Positions 31,593 through 42,280 of a stretch of 64,000 nt of DNA are shown in pieces. The stretch comes from Nitzschia sp. pyKryTriq1 (taxonomy: Eukaryota > Bacillariophyta > Bacillariophyceae > Bacillariales > Bacillariaceae): positions 631,001 to 695,000 of the forward strand of contig OY101122.1 in the NCBI GenBank assembly GCA_956465555.1, given 5' to 3'. The number at the start of each line of letters is the position of its first letter. The stretch's first letter is position 1. Made by a program: the position numbers and the translations under genes. The notes beneath the pieces were generated by a model. The model was not told the DNA's origin and made no database searches. It saw nothing but the letters and a program-made list of their open reading frames with translations.

Positions 31593-33674
31593 ATGTTCCA
31601 CAAAGAGCATTCCATCCAAGGGCGAAAAAAGGCGATAGATGTGCCCCTTAGAAAATCAGACCGTCGAAAAGTTCTAGACCGAGCGAAAATCTACTTTGGT
31701 AGTCTGGGAGACGGCAACAGCGCTGATGAATCATCATCCTCACGAGCGACCTTGGACTCAATTTTAGAGGCCACTTTTTTACAAGGAAACCTCGCGGCTC
31801 GTTCTCTGCCGATGGTAGGCGGGAAGGCTTGGAATATGACCCTATATCTCAAGACACCCTCGTCCCCACGAGGAGAGCCAAATGGACCTACAGAAGAAAA
31901 CGAAAACAACACAGATACATGGCCATACACGACGTCTTCGCAGTTTGTCTGGATGGCACTCGAAGAGAAAAATAGGGTTGTCCAAGAAACTCCCACGGTA
32001 GCCTTGTGGGCTGTCCTCTCGAGTGCACTGCCGCAATTGATTGAGTCGTATGCCGTCTGGGTGCCATCGCCTGTTTCAAAGTTTGTGTGTCGTGGTGCTG
32101 ATTTGATGAAAGCAGGCATGCGGTCCTTGCCGCAAGGGAAGGAAATGGTGCCGGTAGTCGCACAAGGGAATCCTCAGCCATTTGCTGTGGGACAAGTCAA
32201 AAATCCTAATGAAGCAATCGGGGTTGGAACCAATGGTGTTGGCGTTCAAATTTGGAATGCGTATGGCGACGACATTTGGCGATCTTCCATGACCAAGGAA
32301 CAATGTTTGGGTAGCAAGTGCATTAATCAAGTAGGGGGAGCACCATTCGACAATGGGCATTATGGGAACGTTGGCTTCATTCAAGGCAAAATGGTACTTC
32401 CCATCACCGATTCCTACCATGAAACCGATGAAGAAGCCAGTGGCGATGAGGAATTTCCCAACGAAGAGAGGAGTGGATCAGAAGAAGCAAAAGATGAACA
32501 TGATACGAAGCCCTCCATTCTAAAGCCTCAGGCAGCAACCGTCGACGACGACCCACCCGCAGCACCAAAAATTCAGGATGAACAAAATGAGCCCGAAGAG
32601 GAGCCCACAACACCTGATGAAGTTTTACATCGTGCCGTTCTTCGTGGACTATTGCATTTGAGCAAAAAGGATCTACCAATGCCTGTAGGCACCTTTTATG
32701 CAAAATATGTTTCGAAAGGTGCTACTACTATTGATCTCAAGGCGACAACGTACAAAAAGTTTGGTCAATATCTTAAAGTCCAGATGGAACGGGGGCTACT
32801 GCAAGCTGGTCGGGATAAGAACAATCCAAGAAATACTGATCCTATGGCAACACTGACTGGGTATCACAAAAATCACGAAGATTTTCGAGGCATTCCCAAG
32901 CCATTGCCCGAGTCCAACATTGATGGAAGCTCTCAAATGAGCAAACTCGTCATGGTCATGTTATATGTGATTCCCAAAGACTGGATAGATTTAATGAGGC
33001 TTGACGACGACGATGTCAAGGCCATCAATGCAACATCGGAGGAAAGAAGGGGGACAGGATTGCTTACTGCATCGGAAGCTCGTAAAATCCTCGAGGACTA
33101 CATTGTCAGAGAGGCCCTCATAACACCCAGTCGACCTGACCAAGCTGCATTGGACGGTCCCTTGACTAGAATTCTTTACAAGAAAGAAAATATCACACCA
33201 GAAAGATTACTGCGAAAGGATCTTGTCAAGCAATTCATGGCCAAGCTGCTCCCCGCTTACGCATTGGTGGAAATGCCGGGAAGCAAAATCACCAAACTCG
33301 CCAAGGGAACCCCGCCCACAATTGAGATCGAAGTTTCGATGCGTCAGTCGAAGAAATTTATTACAAGAGTCAGGGGATTGGAAGACTATGGCATTGATGC
33401 CACCTACTTTGCTAAAGATGTGTCCAAACGCCTGGCGTGCTCGTCTACCGTGGAGACGAGCGCCTCCTCCGGACGACCTGCTTTACGTAAGAATCATGTG
33501 GAGATTGTGCTACAAGGCTGCCTTGTTGATGAAATTGAAGCTCTTTTGGTCGATGAGTCACTTTCAAGTCACGGTGGGGTGAAAGGTTCTACTTATTCTG
33601 TCCCGAAACAAGTTTTGGCGATCAATCTACGGAAAGGAGTGCCAGGTCGTAAGAAAGGAGGGTCCAAAAAGTAG
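31593..33674 (+). CDS. Translation initiation factor eIF2D-like
   Basis: This is a 693-residue single-exon gene. The N-terminal domain begins with the KSDRRKVLDRAKIYF block and contains a PUA domain (GADLMKAGM, then VPVVAQGNPQPFAVGQ). A long acidic linker (about 270-345) is followed by a winged-helix/SWIB-like region (about 480-590). The C terminus (about 590-690) is a SUI1/eIF1-type domain with TRVRGLEDYGID and VEIVLQGCLVDEIEALL. This order is that of eIF2D (ligatin), a ribosome-binding factor for GTP-independent tRNA delivery and 40S recycling. It is longer than the animal protein (about 580 aa) mainly through the linker. Confidence 0.92.
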   Translation: MFHKEHSIQGRKKAIDVPLRKSDRRKVLDRAKIYFGSLGDGNSADESSSSRATLDSILEATFLQGNLAARSLPMVGGKAWNMTLYLKTPSSPRGEPNGPTEENENNTDTWPYTTSSQFVWMALEEKNRVVQETPTVALWAVLSSALPQLIESYAVWVPSPVSKFVCRGADLMKAGMRSLPQGKEMVPVVAQGNPQPFAVGQVKNPNEAIGVGTNGVGVQIWNAYGDDIWRSSMTKEQCLGSKCINQVGGAPFDNGHYGNVGFIQGKMVLPITDSYHETDEEASGDEEFPNEERSGSEEAKDEHDTKPSILKPQAATVDDDPPAAPKIQDEQNEPEEEPTTPDEVLHRAVLRGLLHLSKKDLPMPVGTFYAKYVSKGATTIDLKATTYKKFGQYLKVQMERGLLQAGRDKNNPRNTDPMATLTGYHKNHEDFRGIPKPLPESNIDGSSQMSKLVMVMLYVIPKDWIDLMRLDDDDVKAINATSEERRGTGLLTASEARKILEDYIVREALITPSRPDQAALDGPLTRILYKKENITPERLLRKDLVKQFMAKLLPAYALVEMPGSKITKLAKGTPPTIEIEVSMRQSKKFITRVRGLEDYGIDATYFAKDVSKRLACSSTVETSASSGRPALRKNHVEIVLQGCLVDEIEALLVDESLSSHGGVKGSTYSVPKQVLAINLRKGVPGRKKGGSKK

Positions 33675-33974
33675 AATACTATAGGACGAAAATCAGCACA
33701 GAGGGCATGCTTTAGGCGCGGATGTCAAAGTGGATCTGATTTTTTTGCTTTGACCCACCATCTAGAACTATCATTTTTCATGCGTGTAAGTAGCTGGAGC
33801 AATATTACCTACGAGATCAATGATTCTGCAGATGAGAAGCAAGTTTGCCGTTGGTCGGCTCCACTGCTGCGCAGGTATCTTCGATGGAGCGAAGACGAAG
33901 CCTCTACAGTAGGTCCCTACGCAGTAGGTCCCTACGAAATAGGTCCCAAACGCAGGTCAAAGTAGACTTTCACG
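33675..33974. other. Convergent 3' spacer with GTAGGTCCCTAC repeats
   Basis: This is the 3' flank of eIF2D and of the SDR gene. About three tandem 15-mers of GTAGGTCCCTACGCA type (about 33908-33950) abut the end of the SDR gene. Each contains the palindrome GTAGG-TC-CCTAC. Confidence 0.6.
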
Positions 33975-34861
33975 CTACCCACGCCCGACGAACGGTTGCT
34001 TTGTTGGAATCACAGTCATGTCGAGAATATTTGCAGAGTAAGGCAGATTCGCCATTGTCAAAACGCAGGTCGCGACATCTTCGGGCTGGATGAAACCTTC
34101 AGTAGCTTCTCTCTCGGCAATAACTTCGGGCGACAAGAGCTCGCTGACGACATTTCCTGGGTGAATGGCTCCTACCGCAATATTATGTTGGCGACCGTCC
34201 AACGCCAGGCTCCGTGATAGCCCTTGAATGGCGAATTTTGAAGTCGTGTAGGTTACACCGTCAGGCCGCGGACTCATGGAAGAAATACTTGCAATGTTGA
34301 TGATGCGCCCGCCTCCGGCTACCTTCATTCGTTTCATTGCCTCCCTCGCACACAAAAATGGCCCAACCACGTTGACAGACAGGACTCTTTCCATGTCAGA
34401 AGCCGACAGATCGACAGTAGGTCCTGGTACCATCGTGCCTGTGAATGATGTTGAGAGTTGAGAGAGCGAAAGAAGATAGCGTTTGTTCCAAGCAGTACCG
34501 GTATCACATAAGTAGACGTACCAGCGTTGTTGATCAGCAAATCCACACCAGTACTCAGATCGTCAATTTTCTTGAACAATTCGACGACACTCGCTTCTTT
34601 GGAAACATCGCTGGAGATAACATGAACGTTGACGTGCGGGGCGTCGGCGCCTCTTAGGTGTATGCTTTCAAGAAGCTTCTCTTTGGCGGCTTCCAGCTTT
34701 TCTAGTCCACGAGCTGTCAAAACCACAGATGCTCCCGAGGAAAGCAACGATTTCGCGATGGCCTGGCCGATGGTCCCGCTTCCGCCCGTCACCAATGCTA
34801 GCTTGCCCGAAAGAAAGCTCGAATTCATTTTCTGTCGCAGAAGTCTCGTACTCGTACGCAA
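33975..34861 (-). CDS. Short-chain dehydrogenase/reductase (classical SDR)
   Basis: There are two exons, 34861-34522 and 34438-33975. The intron 34439-34521 is GTACGT...TTCACAG in phase 1, and the product is 267 residues. The intron splits the NNAG motif (NNA-G). Cofactor binding: TGGSGTIGQAIA near residue 26, then NNAG. Catalytic Ser: IINIASIS. Active site: YTTSK (YxxxK). The AIHPGNV segment follows as usual. There is no Golgi, ER or plastid signal except a short basic N terminus (MRTSTRLLRQK) that could be mitochondrial or simply upstream of the second Met (M12). Substrate is unknown. The intron contains a TACCGGTA site (about 34497). Confidence 0.87.
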
Positions 34862-36051
34862 GGACAGCAGTACAGAGATGATGGAGGTGGTCGGTGGCTA
34901 CCGGTATATTGTTGTTGGTGGAATCGCCGCAGCACGCAGCATAGCACGTGATGATCAACTCATCGCATATCGAATCACTCTCACCATCGTCGATCGCTGC
35001 GTCGCGCTTCCGAGAGGATCATTTTTCTCTCATCTGTCTTGGTTATTCGGCCCAGTACACTAGTACCGGTACTGTACAAGGGATCTCACTTGTGCAATTC
35101 TACTACTCTAGAGAACGCAGGTCCTACGAAACGTACCTCGGATGACATACAGACCGTTTCCGGTAGGCGTACGGACGCATTCTGCTCGTTTTGACCCAAT
35201 CTTCGCCTCTTGTCAGCTCTTTTATTTTCATTGTTATTATTATTTCACATCCTTCTTCACATCATCAATACAACACATTGCTATTGTTCAACTACGCTAG
35301 TCAACCCCCCTCAGCTGACAAGTTGAAATCGATATCGTCCCCTCCGCGAATGGTAAAGGACTTGGGATCAAATCCAGTGTAGTCCAGTAGATAATCTTCA
35401 GGGGCGCCATCGGGCCGTTCGAGAAGATGTCCAGAGGATTCTACTACTAGTTACATTACGAAGAAACACCTGCAAGGGCTCGTCTCGTGACTCAGAGCCT
35501 CACCAACTGTAACACCGTAAGTGCGTGTGGTGTCGCGACGCGCCACGACGCGCGATGACGCGACGCGACACGACGCGACACGACGCGACACGACGCGTCG
35601 CGACGCGTCGCGATGTATTCCCGACGCGTCACAAACCTCGTGACGGATGACAGACCTCGCATTGCTTGCAATCCGTCGTGTGTCCTGATGATATCGTATA
35701 TGACTATATATATGCCTATAATGAAGAAACGTGCGCGACGGACAGACGTGACAGATTCCGTTTTTGTGAGAGTTTGTGAACCGTTCCAGGAACTGGAATG
35801 AGAACACAAAAATAATCCATCATCGGTCGTAATACTGTAGGACATAGACTGTACCGGTACAGCACTGTACCCTGTACCGTACCGGTAGAATAGTCAATAG
35901 CACTACTCGTAATCCATCATCAAACTTCGAACTTCGACCGACCAAGACAAAGTCGAAACACGCATCCAAAGTTCCTCATTCAAGCGAAGTCTTCACTATT
36001 GGAAGTTGTTGAGCAAACTGCGATCATTCCGGACAGGTTGATTTATTCCTC
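34862..36051. other. Divergent spacer with minisatellite
   Basis: This lies between SDR and the ABC transporter gene. It contains TACCGGTA bursts (about 34898, 35063-35075, 35850-35890) and the CGACGCGACA minisatellite at 35530-35615. Frames read through the minisatellite are repeat translations. Confidence 0.55.
35530..35615. repeat. CGACGCGACA minisatellite
   Basis: Tandem, slightly degenerate copies of a 10-mer (CGACGCGACA, CGACGCGTCG) run for about 85 bp. The unit is rich in CpG and in the palindrome CGACGCGTCG. Confidence 0.85.
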
Positions 36052-38411
36052 ATGCTTGGCTTATTTTTAGCAGATCAGATGACGTTAGCGTCAAAAACAA
36101 CGGATATACAACAAAACGGGGCTCCTTTAGCGCAAGACGGCGTCAACGTATCAACGAAGAGGCTTTCGGATCCTCTGCAGCCAAGAGAGGGGCGAGACCT
36201 GGTATGGAGGAATGTCAGTATGGCATTAACTTCCAAGGATGAGAGCAACGGACGGAATATTCTTGACAACGTGTTCGGTGAAGTCCCTCGAGGGCAAGGT
36301 AACGCCTTTTACTGGTTCCCAATTCGATTACGTCTACATCTCACACTTGCTCTGACGTCTTTCAGTCACTGCTATCATGGGACCTTCCGGTTCTGGCAAG
36401 ACTTCTCTGCTCAATATCCTGGCTGGACGTGCAACTTCAAACGGGAAAATATCAGTTAGCTCTGACGTCCGCCTAAACAACTCTTCAGTTGATCCATCGA
36501 ATATCGAGGTCAGGAAGAAGATCGCATTCGTGGCGCAGGACGATTCTCTGCAAGTCACAGCTACCCCACGTGAGGCAATCAAGTTCTCGGCTCGCTTGCG
36601 GCTTCCAAGATCGATCACAGATGAAGAGCTTGATACGCTAGCAAACCAAATGCTGAAAGAGTTAGGCCTTGAACAATGTGCGGACACTGTGGTGGGTGGG
36701 GCCTTACTCAAGGGTTTGTCAGGGGGTGAACGAAAAAGGACGTAAGTAAACGACTTCCTTTGCCGATGCGATTGACAAATATCATACTAATAATGCCCAT
36801 CCTTCGCATCCGGCAGTTCTGTTGGAGTTGAACTTGTCACCCGTCCGGCTTTAGTATTTCTAGATGAGGTGCGTCGATTTCCTCTGCTGGCGTGTTTTGT
36901 TCTAAGTCACAACAAAGAATAACACTAAGTCTTTGGACGCTTCAGCCGACATCTGGTCTAGACTCGTTCAATGCTGTTCAGCTGTGCCACTTACTTGGCT
37001 TGGTTGCCGAGGCAGGGTCAAGCGTTTTGTTTACAATCCATCAGCCATCTTCCGATATTTTCAATGCATTCGACCGGCTAATTTTGTTGAATTCTGGTCG
37101 CGTTATGTATCAAGGAAGTGTAAAAGAAGTACCGGCCTATTTTGCTGCGTGCAACTGTCCTGTTCCTCAAAACTACAACCCAGGTGCGTCATTCTCCGTG
37201 AATGTAGAACATTTGCCACTTTAGAGTACCTTCTTACAACCCAATTTTATTGCTACAGCCGATTGGATAATGAAAGTAGCTCTCACCCACTCCGTGAAAG
37301 AATTGGAAGATAGTGGCTTTTTTCCAAAGGATGACCGAGATATCGGCGATTCTTTCAAAAGTAATATCAAGGCAAACGAGGACATGCTGGACATCACCGA
37401 TCGCTCGTCTCGGCTGCTAGATCAAAGCCCTCCAGGTGTGATTACTCAAATCAATCTCTTGTTTCTGCGGGAATTGAAAAATTTGCGCCGGGCTACTTAT
37501 GTGATTAAGACAAGGACCGTGATGACAGTCATGATCAGTTTGGCTGCTGGTTGCCTCTTCTACCAGGTCGCGGCGCAAGAGTTTACATCCTTCATCGTAG
37601 TACAAAGTACATTTGCGTCGCTTCTGATGTCACTGATGGCCAACATTTTTTCGACTGCGTTGCCAAGTCTCACTGCTTTCCCAGAGGAAAGGCCTGTCTT
37701 TCTTCGCGAGTATTCTACGAACCATTACACCGTCTTGGCGTACTTCTTGTCACGGTTGACAATGGAACTACTAATCAGCGGTGTCCAGGTTAGCGTAAGC
37801 GCTGTATTGACTTACTTCATGGTTGGTTTCAATGGTGATTTCGGCGTGTTTTGGGCCGGCTTGTACTTGATGGCTTGTAGTTCCACGGCGCTCGGGGTGC
37901 TCGTTGGCTCAAGTGTTGCAAACCCCTCTGTTGCGATCGAGTTCCTACCCGCTGTATTTCTGCCTCAGATATTGTTCTCCGGCTTCTTTATTCCGCCTGA
38001 TTTAATGTGAGTCCATTCTTGTGGTTTGAGTTGGTAAATAAATGGATAAACGTTCGAATCTCACTCGTCCCATTCCATCTTCAGGCCGGAATGGCTGGCA
38101 TGGATACGCTGGATTTGTCCCTTGACCTATGGAGTGAAGATTGTTGTTGCAAACGAGTTCACCGGGCGCTGCGATGCTACGTCTCCACCCTACCCTGATT
38201 TTTGCGAGCAGGTGATGGACAATGTCCAAACCGAGGAGGAGAATATTTGGTGGTACGTTGAAGCGTCGCTTTTTCGTCGGTTGTCTCTACTGGTAGTCTC
38301 ATTATTGTCTCTCGATGATACAGGTATTTTATGGTTCTTATCTGTCTGTTTGCCTTCTTTCGGCTACTAGCGTTGTTTGTTCTCAAGAAAAAGGCCGATA
38401 GATTCTACTAG
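36052..38411 (+). CDS. ABCG (WBC-type) half-transporter
   Basis: Seven exons are called: 36052-36298, 36366-36741, 36817-36868, 36946-37183, 37259-38006, 38085-38252 and 38324-38411. All introns are GT-AG (67-82 nt) and the product is 638 residues. The ATPase domain comes first, as in the ABCG family: Walker A GPSGSGKTS (K94), signature LSGGERKR, Walker B VFLDE continuing PTSGLDS across an intron, and H-loop TIHQPSSDIFNAF. The membrane domain (about 360-635) has six likely helices, including the FFIPPDLM re-entry and PEWLAWIRWICPLTYGV. One ATPase plus one membrane domain implies a dimer. Substrate is unknown (lipids or sterols are usual). An in-frame ATG at 36079, just after a TTTTTAG acceptor-like sequence, is an alternative start. 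Confidence 0.9.
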
Positions 38412-38506
38412 TAGTAGAGAAGGAAAATGAATCTATCGTCACGTCCAGCAAAAAAATGTCCTCGAAACGTCGACAGCGTCACTAATAGAAAAGATGCTCG
38501 GTCAAT

Positions 38507-40805
38507 CTATTTGGTCACACCGTTTAGGGCAGGCGGAGCTCGAACGATCTGAGGAGCTTTTTCAAAGGCCTTCTGCCACATGTCCCTTTCGTGCAAGCTG
38601 TCAGCATTCGTCATCTCATCGCAAAATGCTTGAAGATCTTCCAAGGTTACTTCACCATTTCCAGTTTGATCTGCGTAGTCGTGCACGAACTTGGCCAAGG
38701 AAAGCTCTCTGTCGTCCACGGAAAGCCCTGCGAATTCTGCCAGTGCATCTTGCATTTCTTGGACGCTGATCTTTCCATCGTTGTCGTTATCTAGGGTTTC
38801 CAAACGGAGCGCAGGGTTGCATCCCATTGTTTCCCCTTCGTCGCATTCGATGATGGTCTGATCGATAGGCTCTGCGTCACATTCCGCATCTAGTTCTCGA
38901 GACAAATGATCCCAGATTCGTCGCCATAAGTTGCGTGCAAAATACGACATTAGCTCTGCTTGAATGTTGACGTATGCTCCCTTAGGCGGAAGTAGTTCCG
39001 GGTGATTGGAGTAGTATTTTGTCAGGGGTGGCGATTGGCCGTTGGTCAGGTCAGATATTTTTGTCGCCACTCGGTAGATCTGATCATGATTAATGGGTCG
39101 ACCTCTAACTTGCGTAACGACGGGAGGATTTTGTGTGGTATCTTCGACGACACCATTATCGTATTGCATCCACCCGGGGATAGGGTCTCCAAGATGGGTA
39201 GCCTGAATTCCTTCCGCGAGCAACCAGCCAGGCATGGGTACAACAGCGATAACTTCGTCACTTTTGATTTCTGCTTCAAGTGCCTCCAGGGAGAAATAAG
39301 ATCCTGTCTCGTAATCGGCACCTCCACGAATGTTACCTCCCATCAAAAGCACCGCGTCAATGAGGTGCATTTCTTCTTGGCGCCGAGAAACGTTCAACGA
39401 CGATCGCAACAAGGTGCAAACATATTGTCCCATGCTACAAACTTTTGCTCGACTGTCCTTTGATGATAACGGCTCAAATGATGGTGGCACCTTTGCGAGC
39501 TCCGTATTCCGCAAAGGCTCGAGAGCATCATAGGCCCTCTCGCATTCTTCGGCCAAAATTGGTTCCGGTTCCCAATCAGAAGTCTTGACGAATCTGGCTT
39601 TGATCACTGGCTTTCCGTCAAACTCTGCATCAGGCCAAATCAAATCCAAAACGGTCGCATAGATCGCATCCATTCCAGGCTTGAGGAGTCGAGTGCCCTC
39701 AACGACTTCGTCGACGCGGTGGTGGTCGTGTCCAGAAAGAATTACAGGAAAATCGAACATTTTGCAAGTCTTATAATCATCGGGAACATAAGTGTGCTGG
39801 AGGGGTATAATCGTATCGCATGCATATTCAGGTCCTTCGAGCTTGACCTTCAATCGTTCAAGAGTCTCCCATGGGTCATCAATGGTTGCACCTCCGAAGG
39901 CTCCGGGCGCCTTGAAATGAGCATACAATTTTGGATCATCCGACAGAACAGCAACGAGACCAACCTTCCGACTGTTGCTTCCATCGGGCGAAGTCACTTC
40001 CACGACATCAAACTCCTTCTGGTGGTCCATGGCGTCATGATCTAGCATGTTAGAGTTCAACCAGGTACCAGGGAAATTGCGCACGTGCCGGCACACAGTT
40101 TTGTGATTAATATCAGCCTTTTTGACATAACGTGAAACTTGGAATGAGCAGGGAAGCTACGACAGGCGAAGGTACATTGCACATAAATTTCGAAAATTGG
40201 AACGTACCTCTAGAATGGGGAACGAAGAATGAAGTAGCGAACGGGTGAATCAAATCCGTGAGTGGGGCTCCAACCAACGGCAGTCCATAACACAAACACG
40301 AACTCCACTACCGGTATACCAGGTTCCAAAGCAGATTCAAAGACTTACCGTGGTTGCCCCATGTTAAATAATCGATGGGAATTTTGGCCAAGGCGTTCAT
40401 CATTCCTTGTCCTCGATCCACACTTGACAATAAATACGGCGAAAGGAAGTCGCCCGTCATCATCGAAATCACCTTGGCTCCTTCGGACTTGGATCGGATA
40501 TCTTCCAATAATGTCTTGACGGATGCCAAGTTTTCCAGTGTGTACGTATCGGTGATTTGCACCACGGTCAACCGAGCCTCGCCAGGTTGACATGGCGTTG
40601 GTTCCCACTCGTCAGAAGACAGGACCTGATCGTCTTGTCCTGGAGCTCGACCTCCACCTGTCCGTTTCTTAGCCTGGTGTGACGTTGAGGTCGACGCGGA
40701 CTTTCGAAGAAAGGGAGTCCTCGGCTGCGTGACGAAACCTTCCGTTCCTGCAAAGCACCACGAAAGCAGAAGTAGTGCGAAAAGGGATCTTTGGGCTTGG
40801 ATCAT
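38507..40805 (-). CDS. 5'-nucleotidase-like metallophosphatase with EF hands
   Basis: Exon 1 is 40805-40349 and the last exon 40117-38507; an apparent 2-nt exon (40209-40208, AG) between them gives 689 residues. Residues 1-19 are a signal peptide ending ...FAGTEG/FVTQ and followed by a Ser/Thr/Lys-rich stretch, resembling a diatom plastid presequence. The metallophosphatase core shows VVQITDTYTLENL, MTGDFLSP, GNH and LSGHDHH. The nucleotidase C-terminal domain includes LLMGGNIRGGADY and YRVATKISDL. Two EF hands follow: DNDNDGKISVQEM and DQTGNGEVTLEDL, the latter with Gly/Asn loop residues. If the microexon is real the motif reads GNHEAD; otherwise acceptor TTCCAAG (about 40145) gives GNHV plus six extra residues. 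Either way the family call stands. Confidence 0.82.
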
Positions 40806-42280
40806 GGTACTAATTTGCGGCTTGGGTTTACTTTTTGCTTGCACGGTACAAGTATGGGTATCATACAACTGCAGCGTCAGAAGTCAGAATGCTTCTTCGG
40901 AATGCTTTTTCAACAACATACAAGCAGTACAAGAAATGCTCCGGTTCTCCGGCCGCCTCCGGTTCTCCGGCCGCCCTGCAGAAGCAAACTCAAAACGTGG
41001 AAAAGAGAAAAGTTCTGTTCCGAGTTCCCATCTTCGTTTCTCTTCTTCTGGAACACGCAAACACGCGCTGCGCGCGTCGCGCGACTGTCATCCCTTACCC
41101 CTTACCCCTTACGGCTTACGGTATTTCACTACCGGTACGTAAGGGTACGTACCAGTCAAAAACCATTTTGAACCACCGCCTATTTGAGGCAGCTTGTCTA
41201 CACTATTATCCAGTATCTACAATTACTCCTCTGTTCCGTAGTTACCCCTCGATACATGTAGTACTCCTACTACAACATGTTATTCTCATTTTCTCATCTT
41301 AGGGTTGCGTAGCTCCATTATGCACAACATCACCACGAATTTCCGACCCCTCAGTGATAATTTACCCTCCAATTACGAACATGCTCGCTGGACCCATTGG
41401 ATTCTTATATCCGAACACTTCGATCCCAAATTAGAATAAAAGCGCCCGTGATGGCGTGTTATTGGGGAGGCTTACAAAGGTGTGTTTATCGTTACGTGTT
41501 CCGGATGTGAATATTCCAGATTGTGCGCTCTTCCCAGCTGCGGTCATTCGGGATGCTTCCCGAAGTCATTGTGCAACGCGCGTGCCTGCACGTTCGCCCA
41601 TTCTACGACTACTATGACCATATTTGTTCTGTCCCCGTGATCTGATTCGACTCCAATGAGGATTCTGCCTCATGTTCTCGTGCTCTTACTTGCGCACGTC
41701 TTAAGAGAATTCTGCCTACTATATAAATAATATCGGGGACATCCTGCCAATCCTGCCAATTCTGCGCCTCGGATGAGACGCCGGGCAGGCCTCGCCGACC
41801 GGATGGTTAGCGAGCGGGCGGTCCATCTCTCGAGGCAGGCCTTGGCTCACAATTATTAAGGAAATCACTTTGTTCTCTCTAGGATAGAGCAAACCTCTCT
41901 CCCCGCGCCCGCCCAGCGCAACCAATGATGGTGCTCGACACCTCGGAGCGTCCCTTGAATCACGGCGATTTGAGTCTTGGGACACGGCGGGGGCGGCGGG
42001 CGCGGGCTTGGGCGCGCGGGGTTGCGTTTGTCGATCCATTCGACCAACATTGAAATGATGGGCGAAATTCGAAAATGACGAGGGAAGAGAGGGAGAGCTT
42101 CAACATCATGCAACAGGACACAGGCAGGACCTGCCGTCCCTCATCATCATCACAGAGACCAAGCACCAAGAGTACCGGTACATTTAGTGCACATGACTTG
42201 AGCCAGCAGTGGAGAAACCAGCTGCACGTCAAATACGAGTGCGAGTATACACGTACCCGGTATTCGTGTGAAAAGAAACT
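40806..42280. other. Divergent spacer
   Basis: This lies between the phosphatase and Sen1 genes. It holds a duplicated 18-mer CTCCGGTTCTCCGGCCGC (about 40939-40975), three CCCTTAC units (41093-41114), TACCGGTA sites (about 41131, 42174) and a C/G-rich stretch (about 41880-42025). No gene is supported. Confidence 0.5.

Noticed and set aside
35451-35845. Two overlapping antisense frames rich in Arg/Ser/Val repeats
   Set aside because: They are translations of the CGACGCGACA minisatellite.
41093-41115. Three CCCTTAC units resembling a telomere repeat
   Set aside because: The unit differs from the TTAGGG telomere type and the tract is only ~22 bp in an internal spacer.
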